DNA of 64,000 nt, from the NCBI RefSeq assembly GCF_958405655.1, contig NZ_CATYWO010000004.1:1-64000 (forward strand), written 5' to 3'. Shown here one piece after another: positions 1 through 10,314 of this stretch; position 1 is the stretch's first letter; every line of letters begins with the position of its first letter. Both the position numbers and the translations under genes were made by a program. The stretch is from Ralstonia condita. GTDB taxonomy: Bacteria; Pseudomonadota; Gammaproteobacteria; Burkholderiales; Burkholderiaceae. A model generated the notes under the pieces. It did not search any database, was not told the DNA's origin, and saw only the letters and a program-made list of their open reading frames with translations.

Positions 1-210
1 CCCCGGGTCCACCATCGGGGGGGGGGCGCTGTTTGTGGGGGCGGGGGTGGGGTGGCTGCGGGGCACGGGGCCCCGCCCCCCCATGACAGGCTATCTCTGG
101 CTGCCGGCAGGCGTGACCATGGCTGCCTTCATGCTGCGGCCGTACCGCGAGTGGCCCGGGCTCGGTGCGGCATTTGCCGTGGCACAGCTCGCACTGGCGG
201 CGCTGGAGCG
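1..210 (+). pseudogene. MASE1-like membrane sensor fragment, truncated
   Basis: One open frame from the window edge to about base 205 encodes two hydrophobic stretches around a WLPAGV motif and a WPG motif, the pattern of the MASE1 membrane sensor domain found at the N-terminus of many diguanylate cyclases and histidine kinases. No output domain follows: around 200-212 the sequence changes to part of an alpha/beta hydrolase in another frame. Bases 17-26 are ten consecutive G residues and several other G/C runs lie nearby, so this edge may contain sequencing or assembly errors. Calling it MASE1 is inference from about 65 residues. Confidence 0.4.
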
Positions 211-752
211 ATGGCTGGTCGACGCCGTGGTATCGCGACCTGCGCCATGCGGTGTATTGCATTCCCGGCATGGCAGCGCGCATGCGCGTGGAAGAGGCCA
301 AGCCGTTCGGCATCAAGAACCCGCTGCTGCGGCGGATCATCCAGGCCAAGCTTGCGCGCGGCGACAGCTTTCACTATCCGTGGGTGCCGCTAGCCTGCAT
401 CCGGCAGGTCGACCGGCTGCGAGCTTGGGCGCGATGCGCCGCACCGCAAACACGTTGCCAGACGCTCATCCTCCACGCGCGCGAAGACGAACTCACCAGC
501 CTGCGCTCGGCAGAAACGCCGCAGGCCACACTGTCACTCGCGCGCACCGTCGTCCTGGAGAACAGCTATCACATGATCTGCGTGGACAATGACCGCGAGC
601 AGGTCGCCACCGAAGTGCTCGGCTTCTTCGGGTTCGATCCTGCGGCCGCGAAACGCATGGACCGGGTGCCGATGGATGTTGATCCGGCAGCAGGCCCTGC
701 CGCCACGCGCTCGTGCGCCGCATCCAGCCGGTGCAGCTGCGCGCTCCCTTGA
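206..752 (+). pseudogene. C-terminal half of an alpha/beta hydrolase (carboxylesterase type)
   Basis: The frame from about base 206 encodes sequence typical of the second half of carboxylesterase-like alpha/beta hydrolases. It includes WYRDLRH, then LILHAREDELTS, which carries the presumed acid residue, then NSYHMICVDNDRE, which carries the presumed catalytic histidine. The N-terminal half with the GxSxG nucleophile is absent, replaced by the MASE1-like fragment in another frame. Downstream of the histidine motif the reading runs into low-information sequence before the TGA at 750-752, so the natural C-terminus may also be altered. The product cannot be an active esterase as written. Either the locus is decayed or the sequence joins two distant pieces. 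Confidence 0.55.
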
Positions 753-809
753 ACACGCGCCGTACCGCCATCAGGAACACCAGCAGGAAAGACAACGCGC
801 GCACGGCGG

Positions 810-1495
810 TCAGAACACGCGGCCGAGCTGCAGATAGACGTTCCACACCTCGCGCGTATCGCCAGCGGCAGCGAACCGTGGTCGAGGATCACCGGGTTGC
901 CCGTGGCCAGGTCGGTCGCCATGGCCTTGAACGGGATCGGCAACCGCGCAAAGTCAATGTTGTCGGGCCACCGTGCGGTCCAGTTCTTGAGCAGCGCCAG
1001 CAACCGATTGCCCTGCACCAGCCCTGCGGGCAGCTTGAGCTTGCCGTCGCCATATCCGGCCGACAGGCCGATCGGGTACTGGAAATCATCCTCCCGCAGC
1101 GATTGAGGGAGTTTGGCGCGCTCGTTGCGATCGAAAGCGATATCGCTCAGGTCGACCTGCGAGAGCTGTTGCTCCAGGGCATCCGCACGCAGACCGCTGG
1201 CGTACAACCCGCCGACCACTGCCCCGATGCTGGTGCCGGTGATCACGTCGACAGGAATGCGCAGTCGCTCCAGCATCTTGAGCACGCCGATATGCGCGTA
1301 CCCGCGTGCTCCGCCTCCCGACAGCACGAGGCCGATGCGCGGCCGCGTCGATTCGGCGCCCTCCGGGTTGGCGGCTGCGGCGCTGCGCGCGTACGCAGCA
1401 GAGGGAAAGATCACCAGTGCCGCGAACCAGACCAGCACGGCAGCGGCCAGTCGAGACCCGTGGCGGCGAAGAAAGACGGCCGTCTGGCAAGCCAT
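810..1495 (-). pseudogene. patatin-like phospholipase, centre deleted and frameshifted
   Basis: The N-terminus (ATG at 1495) has a signal peptide and then the patatin hallmarks: a glycine-rich oxyanion loop GLVLSGGGARGYAH and the serine elbow GTSIG. These proteins are secreted or outer-membrane phospholipases using a Ser-Asp dyad. The frame is patatin-like as far as GSLPLAIRA near base 855. There the match stops before the DGG/DGA motif with the catalytic Asp. In the adjacent frame the sequence reads EVWNVYLQLGRVF then TGA at 810-812, an ending typical of an outer-membrane beta-barrel with terminal Phe, as in patatin proteins with a C-terminal surface-antigen barrel. I infer deletion of most of the second half with loss of frame. 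An assembly collapse would look the same. Confidence 0.6.
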
Positions 1496-1668
1496 GGAGT
1501 GGAGGTGATTTCCGAATGACGCAAGGGTGATTTCAGGCGCAATGATTCCACAACCCGGATTTACCCGGTGCAATTGCCTGCGCCGCGTCAAGCGGCGCGC
1601 GCACGCCGATGAATACTTTTCAGGTCGAAAGTGACAGAATATTGCCGAACCCCCGGCACGCTTGTTCC

Positions 1669-1674
1669 TACAAT
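1669..1674 (+). promoter_or_regulatory. -10 element upstream of lctP
   Basis: TACAAT, 84 bases before the lctP start. No convincing -35 at 16-18 bp spacing. The same hexamer precedes many genes in this window. Confidence 0.4.
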
Positions 1675-1757
1675 CTGCGCTTGCTCCGCGCACGGGGCTA
1701 CAGAAGACGTTCAGTATCGAGAAGAACTGAAACGCTCAGAAACAGGAGGAGATCAAG

Positions 1758-3434
1758 ATGTGGAATCAAGTCTATGACCCACTCGGCAGTGCCGTGTGGT
1801 CGACCATCGCGGCGGGGATACCCGTAGCGGTACTGCTGTGCTCGCTGGCCTTTTTCCATATGCAGGCCCACCTGGCTGCCGGACTGGCGCTGATTGTCGG
1901 GGTGGGGATCGCCTCGTTCGTGTTCGGCATGCCCGCCGCCATGGCTGGCAAGGCCGCTGGCCTGGGTATCGTCTCCGGCCTCTTCCCGATCGGCTGGATC
2001 GTTCTCAACATCATCTTCCTGCACCGGCTCACCACCTTGAACGGCTCGTTCAAGGTCTTGCAGAGCTCGATCTCGGGCATTACCGAAGACCGCCGCCTGC
2101 AACTGCTGCTGGTGGCGTTCAGCTTCGGTGCCTTCTTCGAAGGCGCCGCCGGCTTCGGTACGCCAGTGGCGGTGACGGGTGCCATCCTGATCGGTCTGGG
2201 CTTCTCGCCGCTGGCCGCCTCGGGCCTGGCGCTGATCGCCAACACCGCTCCGGTGGCCTATGGCGCGCTGGGAGCACCGCTCATCGGTTTGGCATCGGTC
2301 ACGGGCCTGGACCTGCTGCATCTGTCGGCGATGGTCGGCCGCCAGCTGCCGTTCTTCTCGGTCCTGGTGCCGTTCTGGCTGATCTGGGCGTTCGCGGGCT
2401 TCCGCGGCATGATCCAGATCTGGCCGGCGATCCTGGTGGCAGGCGTGTCGTTTGCGGTTCCGCAGTTCCTGGTCTCGAACTTCCATGGCCCGTGGCTGGT
2501 GGACGTGATTGCCGCGCTCGTCTCGATGGGCTCGCTCACGCTGTTCCTGAAGGTCTGGAAGCCCAAGACCATCTGGACGTCGACGGCCCTGCGCAACCGC
2601 GAGGACAACTCCCGCGTCGATCCCGAAGCCGCCGCCGACGCGCGCGAAGCGACCATGACGACCAACGGCAAGATCACGCGCGTGCAAGCCTGGCTGCCGT
2701 GGGTCATCCTGACGATCTTCGTGTTCATCTGGGGTGTGCCGCAGTTCAAGTCGTTCGCCGACGGCCTGTGGGCGTACAAGTTTGCCGTTCCGGGCCTGGA
2801 CAAGATGGTCCTCAAGGGCCCGCCGGTGGTGCCCAAGGTCATCGCCGAAGGCGCTGTGTTCAGCTTCAACGTCCTGTCGATGGCTGGCACGGGCATCCTG
2901 GTATCGGCCATTGTGGGCGGGCTGCTGATGGGTTACTCGTTGCCGCGCATGGTCAAGGAGTACTGGAACACCATCAAGGTCACGCGTTATTCGCTGCTGA
3001 CGATCTGCGCGATGTTCGGTATCGGCTACCTGACCCGCTACTCGGGCCTGGACGCAACCCTGGGTCTGGCATTCGCCCACACGGGCGTGCTCTACCCGCT
3101 GTTCGGCACGATGCTGGGCTGGCTGGGCGTGGCGCTCACGGGTTCCGACACGGCTTCGAACGTGCTGTTCGGCGGCCTGCAAAAGACCACGGCGGAACAG
3201 CTTGGCCTCTCGCCAATCCTCATGTCGGCGGCCAACAGCGCTGGTGGCGTGATGGGCAAGATGATCGATGCGCAGTCCATCGTGGTGGCCTCCACCGCGA
3301 CCAAGTGGTACGGCCACGAGGGCGACATCCTGCGCTACGTGTTCTTCCACTCGATCGCGCTGGCGTTCCTGGTGGGCTTGATGATCACCCTGCAGGCCTA
3401 CGTGGAGCCGTTCACGCGCATGGTCGTGCATTAA
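1758..3434 (+). CDS. lctP: L-lactate permease, LctP family
   Basis: A 558-residue polytopic inner-membrane protein of the LctP/LldP lactate permease family, which imports lactate (and often glycolate) with protons. It is hydrophobic throughout with about a dozen membrane segments. It contains the family-typical GAFFEGAAGFGTPVAVTGA segment near residue 125 and GSDTASNVLFGGLQ near 460. Length matches the family (about 550). A strong ribosome site AGGAGGA lies just before the ATG. It stands alone: the damaged patatin gene is divergent upstream and a hairpin terminator follows. No lactate dehydrogenase gene is adjacent. Confidence 0.95.
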   Translation: MWNQVYDPLGSAVWSTIAAGIPVAVLLCSLAFFHMQAHLAAGLALIVGVGIASFVFGMPAAMAGKAAGLGIVSGLFPIGWIVLNIIFLHRLTTLNGSFKVLQSSISGITEDRRLQLLLVAFSFGAFFEGAAGFGTPVAVTGAILIGLGFSPLAASGLALIANTAPVAYGALGAPLIGLASVTGLDLLHLSAMVGRQLPFFSVLVPFWLIWAFAGFRGMIQIWPAILVAGVSFAVPQFLVSNFHGPWLVDVIAALVSMGSLTLFLKVWKPKTIWTSTALRNREDNSRVDPEAAADAREATMTTNGKITRVQAWLPWVILTIFVFIWGVPQFKSFADGLWAYKFAVPGLDKMVLKGPPVVPKVIAEGAVFSFNVLSMAGTGILVSAIVGGLLMGYSLPRMVKEYWNTIKVTRYSLLTICAMFGIGYLTRYSGLDATLGLAFAHTGVLYPLFGTMLGWLGVALTGSDTASNVLFGGLQKTTAEQLGLSPILMSAANSAGGVMGKMIDAQSIVVASTATKWYGHEGDILRYVFFHSIALAFLVGLMITLQAYVEPFTRMVVH

Positions 3435-3458
3435 GCACTCGCTGCTGCACCGTTGTAC

Positions 3459-3488
3459 AAAAAAGCCGCTCGACCGAGCGGCTTTTTT
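3459..3488. terminator. bidirectional intrinsic terminator after lctP
   Basis: A-run, AAGCCGCTCG stem with short loop, CGAGCGGCTT and T-run, 25 bases after the lctP stop. Symmetric, so it could serve both strands. Confidence 0.85.
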
Positions 3489-3758
3489 CATGGATGGACA
3501 CGCGGCGCCCCGTTGGCTACCGACAACGCGCGACCCGTCGTGAGTCGAGCGCCAGCCGTCGGGTTTCAATCCTCGCAACGCGGGTCACCCCGAGGAGATC
3601 GACGCCTTACCAGCGCGCGTAGACGGGTGCACTGGACGCGATCCTGGTAACCGCTGGGCCAACGCAACACACGCCGCAGCGTTTGCACGGCCGGGCAGCC
3701 TTGACGCGCCCGCAGGCGCTCCAGACGGGTGATCAGGTAGATCGCCCGTCCGACGCGT
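3489..3758. other. intergenic region with no clear gene
   Basis: About 270 bases between the lctP terminator and the end of the chromate transporter pair. The minus strand stays open for about 65 codons (arginine-rich) directly beyond the chrA stop, but with no start codon, ribosome site or recognisable domain. It could be a gene remnant or chance openness in GC-rich DNA. Confidence 0.4.
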
Positions 3759-4289
3759 CTATACCAAGCCCAGGCCGCCGGCCAGCGCCCCCAGGCTCAC
3801 CAGCACCAGCGGATGCACCCGCGTGAAGGTACAGGCCAGGACGGTGGCCACGGTCAGCGCGATGGTGCCGAAGCTATTGTCGGCGCCGTGCGCAAGAACC
3901 CAGCCGGTGGAGAACAGCAGGCCGATCGTCAGGGGTGCGAGGCCACGGCGGACCAGCGCGATCCAGCGCGCGTCGGGCTTGCGATCCATGACGCGCGCGA
4001 TCACGGCCGCAATCACGCATGACGGTCCGCAAATGCCCACCAGGGAAGCGATCGCTCCGCCCAGCCCTGCGGCCTGCCAGCCGAACAATTCGACGAAGAG
4101 CACGTTGGGCCCGGGCGCTGCCTGCGAGATGGCATACATCGCGCTCAACTGCTCGCTGGTCATGTAATGCCGCGTGTCGACCAGGAAGCGATGCATGTCG
4201 GGCAGCGTCGAACTGGCCCCGCCAATGGCGAGAAACGACAGCACCAGGAAGTGCCAGAAGAGGTCGAAGACCGCGGTGAGATGACTCAT
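3759..4289 (-). CDS. chrA: chromate transporter, second short CHR subunit
   Basis: A 176-residue membrane protein of the CHR (chromate ion transporter) family with only one CHR domain. Hallmarks are FLAIGGASSTLPDMHR near the start, then ISQAAPGPN, followed by several hydrophobic helices. Single-domain CHR proteins act as pairs and export chromate or related oxyanions. The start ATG overlaps the stop of the partner gene (ATGA at 4286-4289), so the two are translationally coupled. A longer upstream start is possible but would lie inside the partner gene. Confidence 0.85.
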   Translation of the reverse strand: MSHLTAVFDLFWHFLVLSFLAIGGASSTLPDMHRFLVDTRHYMTSEQLSAMYAISQAAPGPNVLFVELFGWQAAGLGGAIASLVGICGPSCVIAAVIARVMDRKPDARWIALVRRGLAPLTIGLLFSTGWVLAHGADNSFGTIALTVATVLACTFTRVHPLVLVSLGALAGGLGLV

Positions 4290-4864
4290 CGCATCGCCCT
4301 CCATTCCAGCACGAGCGCAAGCGGAATCAGCACCAGCATGACGGGAAGCAGCGGCCACTGCAGCACGCCGATGGTGAGGAAGACCGCCAGGCCGACACCG
4401 ACCGCACGCCACGTGCGCGACTGTCCCTGTGCCAGCTTGACGGCCGTCGAGAGCACCAGCCCCGCCGCCACCGCTGCCATGCCCTTGAGCAGGTTCTGCA
4501 CGAGCGGCAGCGCGCTGAAGTGGTCGTACAGCATGACGATCAGCAGCAGCAGCACGGCAGGGGTCAGCACCAGCCCCGCCATTGCCGCCGCGGCACCGCG
4601 CACGCCGTGGTAGCGGTAGCCGAGCATCACCGACAGGTTGACGACATTCGGACCAGGCAACACCTGCCCGAGACTCAGCAACTCGGCGAACTCGGTGTTG
4701 GACAGCCAGCGGTTACGGTCCACGATGCCGGCACGCGCGAACGGCAGCACGCCACCAAACCCCGACAGCCCCATGCGCGCAAACTCGGTGAAGAGCGTGC
4801 GGCACGAGGGAACGTTTGCGTCTGTCGGCGAACCCGCTTCAGGCGGCGTGTGCAGATCGCTCAT
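4286..4864 (-). CDS. chrA: chromate transporter, first short CHR subunit
   Basis: A 192-residue membrane protein with one CHR domain. GLSGFGGVLPFARAGIVDR near residue 40 and LGQVLPGPNVVNLSVMLG near 70 are the paired motifs of the family, followed by hydrophobic helices. With the downstream gene it forms a split, two-subunit version of the two-domain ChrA exporter. The ATG lies 4 bases beyond the parC stop, so the pair is likely read through from the parE-parC unit. No ChrB-type regulator is nearby, so chromate-specific induction is not supported. Confidence 0.85.
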   Translation of the reverse strand: MSDLHTPPEAGSPTDANVPSCRTLFTEFARMGLSGFGGVLPFARAGIVDRNRWLSNTEFAELLSLGQVLPGPNVVNLSVMLGYRYHGVRGAAAAMAGLVLTPAVLLLLIVMLYDHFSALPLVQNLLKGMAAVAAGLVLSTAVKLAQGQSRTWRAVGVGLAVFLTIGVLQWPLLPVMLVLIPLALVLEWRAMR

Positions 4865-4868
4865 CGGA

Positions 4869-7211
<2,343 letters not shown>

Positions 7212-7268
7212 GGAGGCTCAGGCGAAAGCGGCGCACATCCGCAGCAATGCGATGCGGCGCCGCCAGGA

Positions 7269-8150
7269 TCAATGTTGTGGTGCGTTCGTGGCCACGCCGG
7301 TGGCCGGGTCCAGTACGAGTTCGATGCGTGCAGGCCGGCCGGTGCGGCCCGGCTTGCGCGTTGCCATCACGCCATGGGCGCTGACGTTCATCAGGCCCGG
7401 CACGGCGGCCATCGGGTTGTAGTAGCGGTAGAACTGCAGCACCGTCTTCACGTAGTTCTGTGTCTCGGCGTACGGCGGGATGTCGTTGCCGTGCTTCTGC
7501 ACCGCGCCCTCGCCCGCGTTGTAGGCCGCGAGCACGAGTTCAAGGTTGCCCGAGAACATGCGCAGCAGGTCGCTCAGGTAACGCACGCCGGTGGCGATGT
7601 TGGTCTTCGGGTCCGCCAGCTTCTGCGCGGCGGTGCGGCGGGCGTCGCCGGTCACGCCATAGCGTGCGCCCGTGTCGGGAATCACCTGCATCAGCCCGAT
7701 CGCGCCCTTGGGCGACACGGCCTGCGGGTTGAAACCGGATTCGGCCGCAATCACGGCCTTCACCAGCGCAGGGTCCACGCCATGCCTGGTTGCCGCCTGG
7801 CGGATCAGCGGCTCGACCGTCGGCACGCTGGGGTGCTGCAGCACGGCACGCACCAGGCGCTGGCGCATGCCGCCGGCGTTGTCGAGTGCATCGCGCTTGC
7901 TGGCGTTGAGGTAGGCGTCGGCATCCGGCAGTTCCGTGGCGGGCAGCGCGATGGCTGCCTCGCCCTTGTCGTCAGGCGCGGTGACGGCGGCGCCCTTCAT
8001 GAACAGCACGTAGCGGTCATCGAGGCGCTCAGCCGCAAAGTGCGCCAGTCCATTTTCATCGATGTAGCCGTAGACGTCGGCGTGCGCCGGCTGGCTGGCC
8101 ACCAGGGCCAGCGCCGTCAGCGCAAACGCGAAACGTCGGAACAGCGTCAT
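7269..8150 (-). CDS. lytic transglycosylase, Slt type with N-terminal DUF4124
   Basis: A 293-residue exported protein. A signal peptide ending near QPAHA is followed by a short DUF4124-like segment (DVYGYIDENGLAHFA) and a catalytic transglycosylase domain. The domain has the catalytic Glu in AESGFNPQAVSPKGAIGLMQ (about residue 145) and the later LAAYNAGEGAV motif. Such enzymes cleave peptidoglycan strands forming 1,6-anhydromuramic ends. It sits between parE and parC with short gaps, an arrangement familiar in Ralstonia and Burkholderia, so cotranscription with the topoisomerase genes is likely although no functional link is known. Confidence 0.9.
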   Translation of the reverse strand: MTLFRRFAFALTALALVASQPAHADVYGYIDENGLAHFAAERLDDRYVLFMKGAAVTAPDDKGEAAIALPATELPDADAYLNASKRDALDNAGGMRQRLVRAVLQHPSVPTVEPLIRQAATRHGVDPALVKAVIAAESGFNPQAVSPKGAIGLMQVIPDTGARYGVTGDARRTAAQKLADPKTNIATGVRYLSDLLRMFSGNLELVLAAYNAGEGAVQKHGNDIPPYAETQNYVKTVLQFYRYYNPMAAVPGLMNVSAHGVMATRKPGRTGRPARIELVLDPATGVATNAPQH

Positions 8151-8167
8151 CGTGTAATGGTCGTGCT

Positions 8168-10153
8168 TCAGATATCGGCTTCCACCTCGTTGCCGCGCGC
8201 TTCCAGCCAGGTGCGGCGAGCTCCTGCCTCGCCCTTGCCCATCAGCATGTTCATCACGCCGATGGTCTGCTCTTCGTCCAGATCGCCCAGCGTCACGGGC
8301 AGCAGGCGCCGCGTGTCGGGGTTCATGGTGGTTTCCCAGAGCTGCTCGGCGCTCATTTCGCCCAGGCCCTTGAAGCGGGAGATCTGCCAGGCGCCTTCCT
8401 TCACGCCATCCTTGCGCAGCTTGTCTTCAATGGCTTCGAGCTCGCCGTCGTCCAGTGCGTAGAGCTTCTGCGCGGGCTTCTTGCCGCGCGCCGGGGCATC
8501 GACACGATACAGCGGCGGGCGGGCCACGCACACATTGCCGCGCGCGATCAGTTGCGGGAAGTGCTTGAAGAACAGCGTGAGCAGCAGCACCTGGATGTGT
8601 GCGCCGTCCACGTCAGCATCGGACAGGATGCAGATCTTGCCGTAGCGCAGGCCCGACAGGTCGACCGCATCGTTCGGCCCGTGGGGGTCCACGCCGATGG
8701 CGACGGCAATGTCGTGCACCTCGTTGTTGGCGAACAGGCGGTCGCGCTCGGTTTCCCAGGTGTTCAGCACCTTGCCGCGCAGGGGCAGGATCGCCTGGAA
8801 TTCCTTGTCGCGGCCCATCTTGGCCGAGCCGCCAGCGGAGTCGCCTTCCACCAGGAAGAGTTCGTTGCGGGTGACGTCGTCGGATTCGCAATCGGTCAGC
8901 TTGCCGGGCAGCACGGCCACGCCGGAGCCCTTCTTCTTCTCGACCTTCTGTGCTGCGCGCGTGCGCGCCTGCGCCTGCTTGATGACGAGTTCGGCCAGCT
9001 TTTTGCCGTGCTCAACGTGCTGGTTCAGCCACAGTTCCAGCGCCGGGCGGCTGAAGGTCGACACCAGCCGCACCGCATCGCGGCTGTTCAGGCGTTCCTT
9101 GATCTGGCCCTGGAATTGCGGGTCGAGCACCTTGGCCGACAGCACGAACGAAGCGCGCGCAAACACGTCTTCCGGCATCAGCTTGACACCCTTCGGCTGA
9201 AGCGCGTGCATCTCGACGAAGCTCTTCACGGCCTGGAACAGGCCTTCACGCAGGCCGGATTCGTGCGTGCCGCCCGCCGGCGTGGGGATCAGGTTGACGT
9301 ACGACTCGCGCACCGGCGAGCCCTCTTCCGTCCAGGCCACCACCCACGAGGCGCCTTCACCGAAGGCAAAGCCTTCCTCGCCGGGCTTGTCGGGGTCGGC
9401 AAAATGCTCACCCTCGAACAGGGGGATCACCGGTTCGGCGCCGCTGCCCTGCGCGAGCGATTCGACCAGGTAGCCCCGCAGGCCCTGGTCGTATTGCCAT
9501 TCGAGCGTTTCACCGCTCTTTTCCAGCGTGAGCGTGACTTTCACGCCTGGCAGCAGCACGGCCTTGCTGCGCAGCAGGCGCTGCAGCTCGGCCTGCGGGA
9601 TGTTCTCGGAATCGAAATACTTGGCGTCGGGCCACACGCGCACGCGCGTGCCGTTCTTCTTCTCGCCGCGCTCGGCCTTGCGCGTGGTCAGTTTTTCGAT
9701 GACGTCGCCACCGGAAAACGTCAGCGTCGACACATTGCCGTCACGCCAGACCGTCACTTCCATCCGCGTCGACAGCGCGTTCGTCACCGAAACGCCCACG
9801 CCATGCAGGCCGCCGGAGAATGCATAGGCACCGCCACGGCCCTTGTCGAATTTGCCGCCAGCATGCAGGCGCGTGAAGACGATCTCGACCACCGGCACAC
9901 CCTCTTCCGGGTGAATGCCGACGGGAATGCCGCGCGCCTCGTCCTCCACGCTCACGCTGCCGTCCTTGTGCAGCGTCACGGCGATCAACTTGCCGTAGCC
10001 GCCCAGCGCCTCGTCGGCGGCGTTGTCGATCACTTCCTGCACGATGTGCAGCGGGTTGTCGGTGCGCGTGTACATGCCCGGCCGTTGCTTGACCGGTTCG
10101 AGGCCCTTGAGGACCTTGATCGACGATTCGCTGTATTGGGAAGTTTTGCTCAT
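8168..10153 (-). CDS. parE: DNA topoisomerase IV subunit B
   Basis: A 661-residue ATPase subunit of topoisomerase IV. The GHKL ATP site shows VIDNAADEALGGYG near residue 42 and GGLHGVGVSVTNALS near 115. The TOPRIM part shows ELFLVEGDSAGGSAKMGRD near 425 and the acidic DADVDGAHI motif near 500. The C-terminal RFKGLGEMSAEQLWETTMNP is diagnostic of the family. It is the first gene of the leftward parE-transglycosylase-parC-chrA run. A TACAAT -10 element lies about 60 bases before the ATG. Confidence 0.96.
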   Translation of the reverse strand: MSKTSQYSESSIKVLKGLEPVKQRPGMYTRTDNPLHIVQEVIDNAADEALGGYGKLIAVTLHKDGSVSVEDEARGIPVGIHPEEGVPVVEIVFTRLHAGGKFDKGRGGAYAFSGGLHGVGVSVTNALSTRMEVTVWRDGNVSTLTFSGGDVIEKLTTRKAERGEKKNGTRVRVWPDAKYFDSENIPQAELQRLLRSKAVLLPGVKVTLTLEKSGETLEWQYDQGLRGYLVESLAQGSGAEPVIPLFEGEHFADPDKPGEEGFAFGEGASWVVAWTEEGSPVRESYVNLIPTPAGGTHESGLREGLFQAVKSFVEMHALQPKGVKLMPEDVFARASFVLSAKVLDPQFQGQIKERLNSRDAVRLVSTFSRPALELWLNQHVEHGKKLAELVIKQAQARTRAAQKVEKKKGSGVAVLPGKLTDCESDDVTRNELFLVEGDSAGGSAKMGRDKEFQAILPLRGKVLNTWETERDRLFANNEVHDIAVAIGVDPHGPNDAVDLSGLRYGKICILSDADVDGAHIQVLLLTLFFKHFPQLIARGNVCVARPPLYRVDAPARGKKPAQKLYALDDGELEAIEDKLRKDGVKEGAWQISRFKGLGEMSAEQLWETTMNPDTRRLLPVTLGDLDEEQTIGVMNMLMGKGEAGARRTWLEARGNEVEADI

Positions 10154-10213
10154 GGAAGGCGGAAAAACTGGCCGGCGCAGGGTGTGTCCCTGCGTGCCGG
10201 GAATGCAGCGCGC

Positions 10214-10219
10214 ATTGTA
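10214..10219 (-). promoter_or_regulatory. -10 element upstream of parE
   Basis: TACAAT followed by GCGCGC on the minus strand, about 60 bases before the parE ATG. -35 not convincing. Confidence 0.45.
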
Positions 10220-10314
10220 AAGGAAGCTGTCCCTACCAATGCGAAGGGATCGTCAGCCTTGGGATGCGACGCGCGGTCGACATCCCGCTGACATATGGAC
10301 AGACCACCGAAGCG

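Noticed and set aside
1710..1731. TTCAGT/ACTGAA inverted repeat before lctP as an operator
   Set aside because: Only 6-bp arms with a 10-base spacer adjoining the ribosome site; too weak to claim without conservation data.
1758..3578. A 626-codon open frame on the minus strand across lctP
   Set aside because: Shadow of the lctP codon pattern: rich in Arg, Gln, His and Asp with no domain, and antiparallel to a clear membrane protein.
3489..3758. Open minus-strand frame of about 65 Arg-rich codons downstream of chrA
   Set aside because: No start codon, no ribosome site and no recognisable family.
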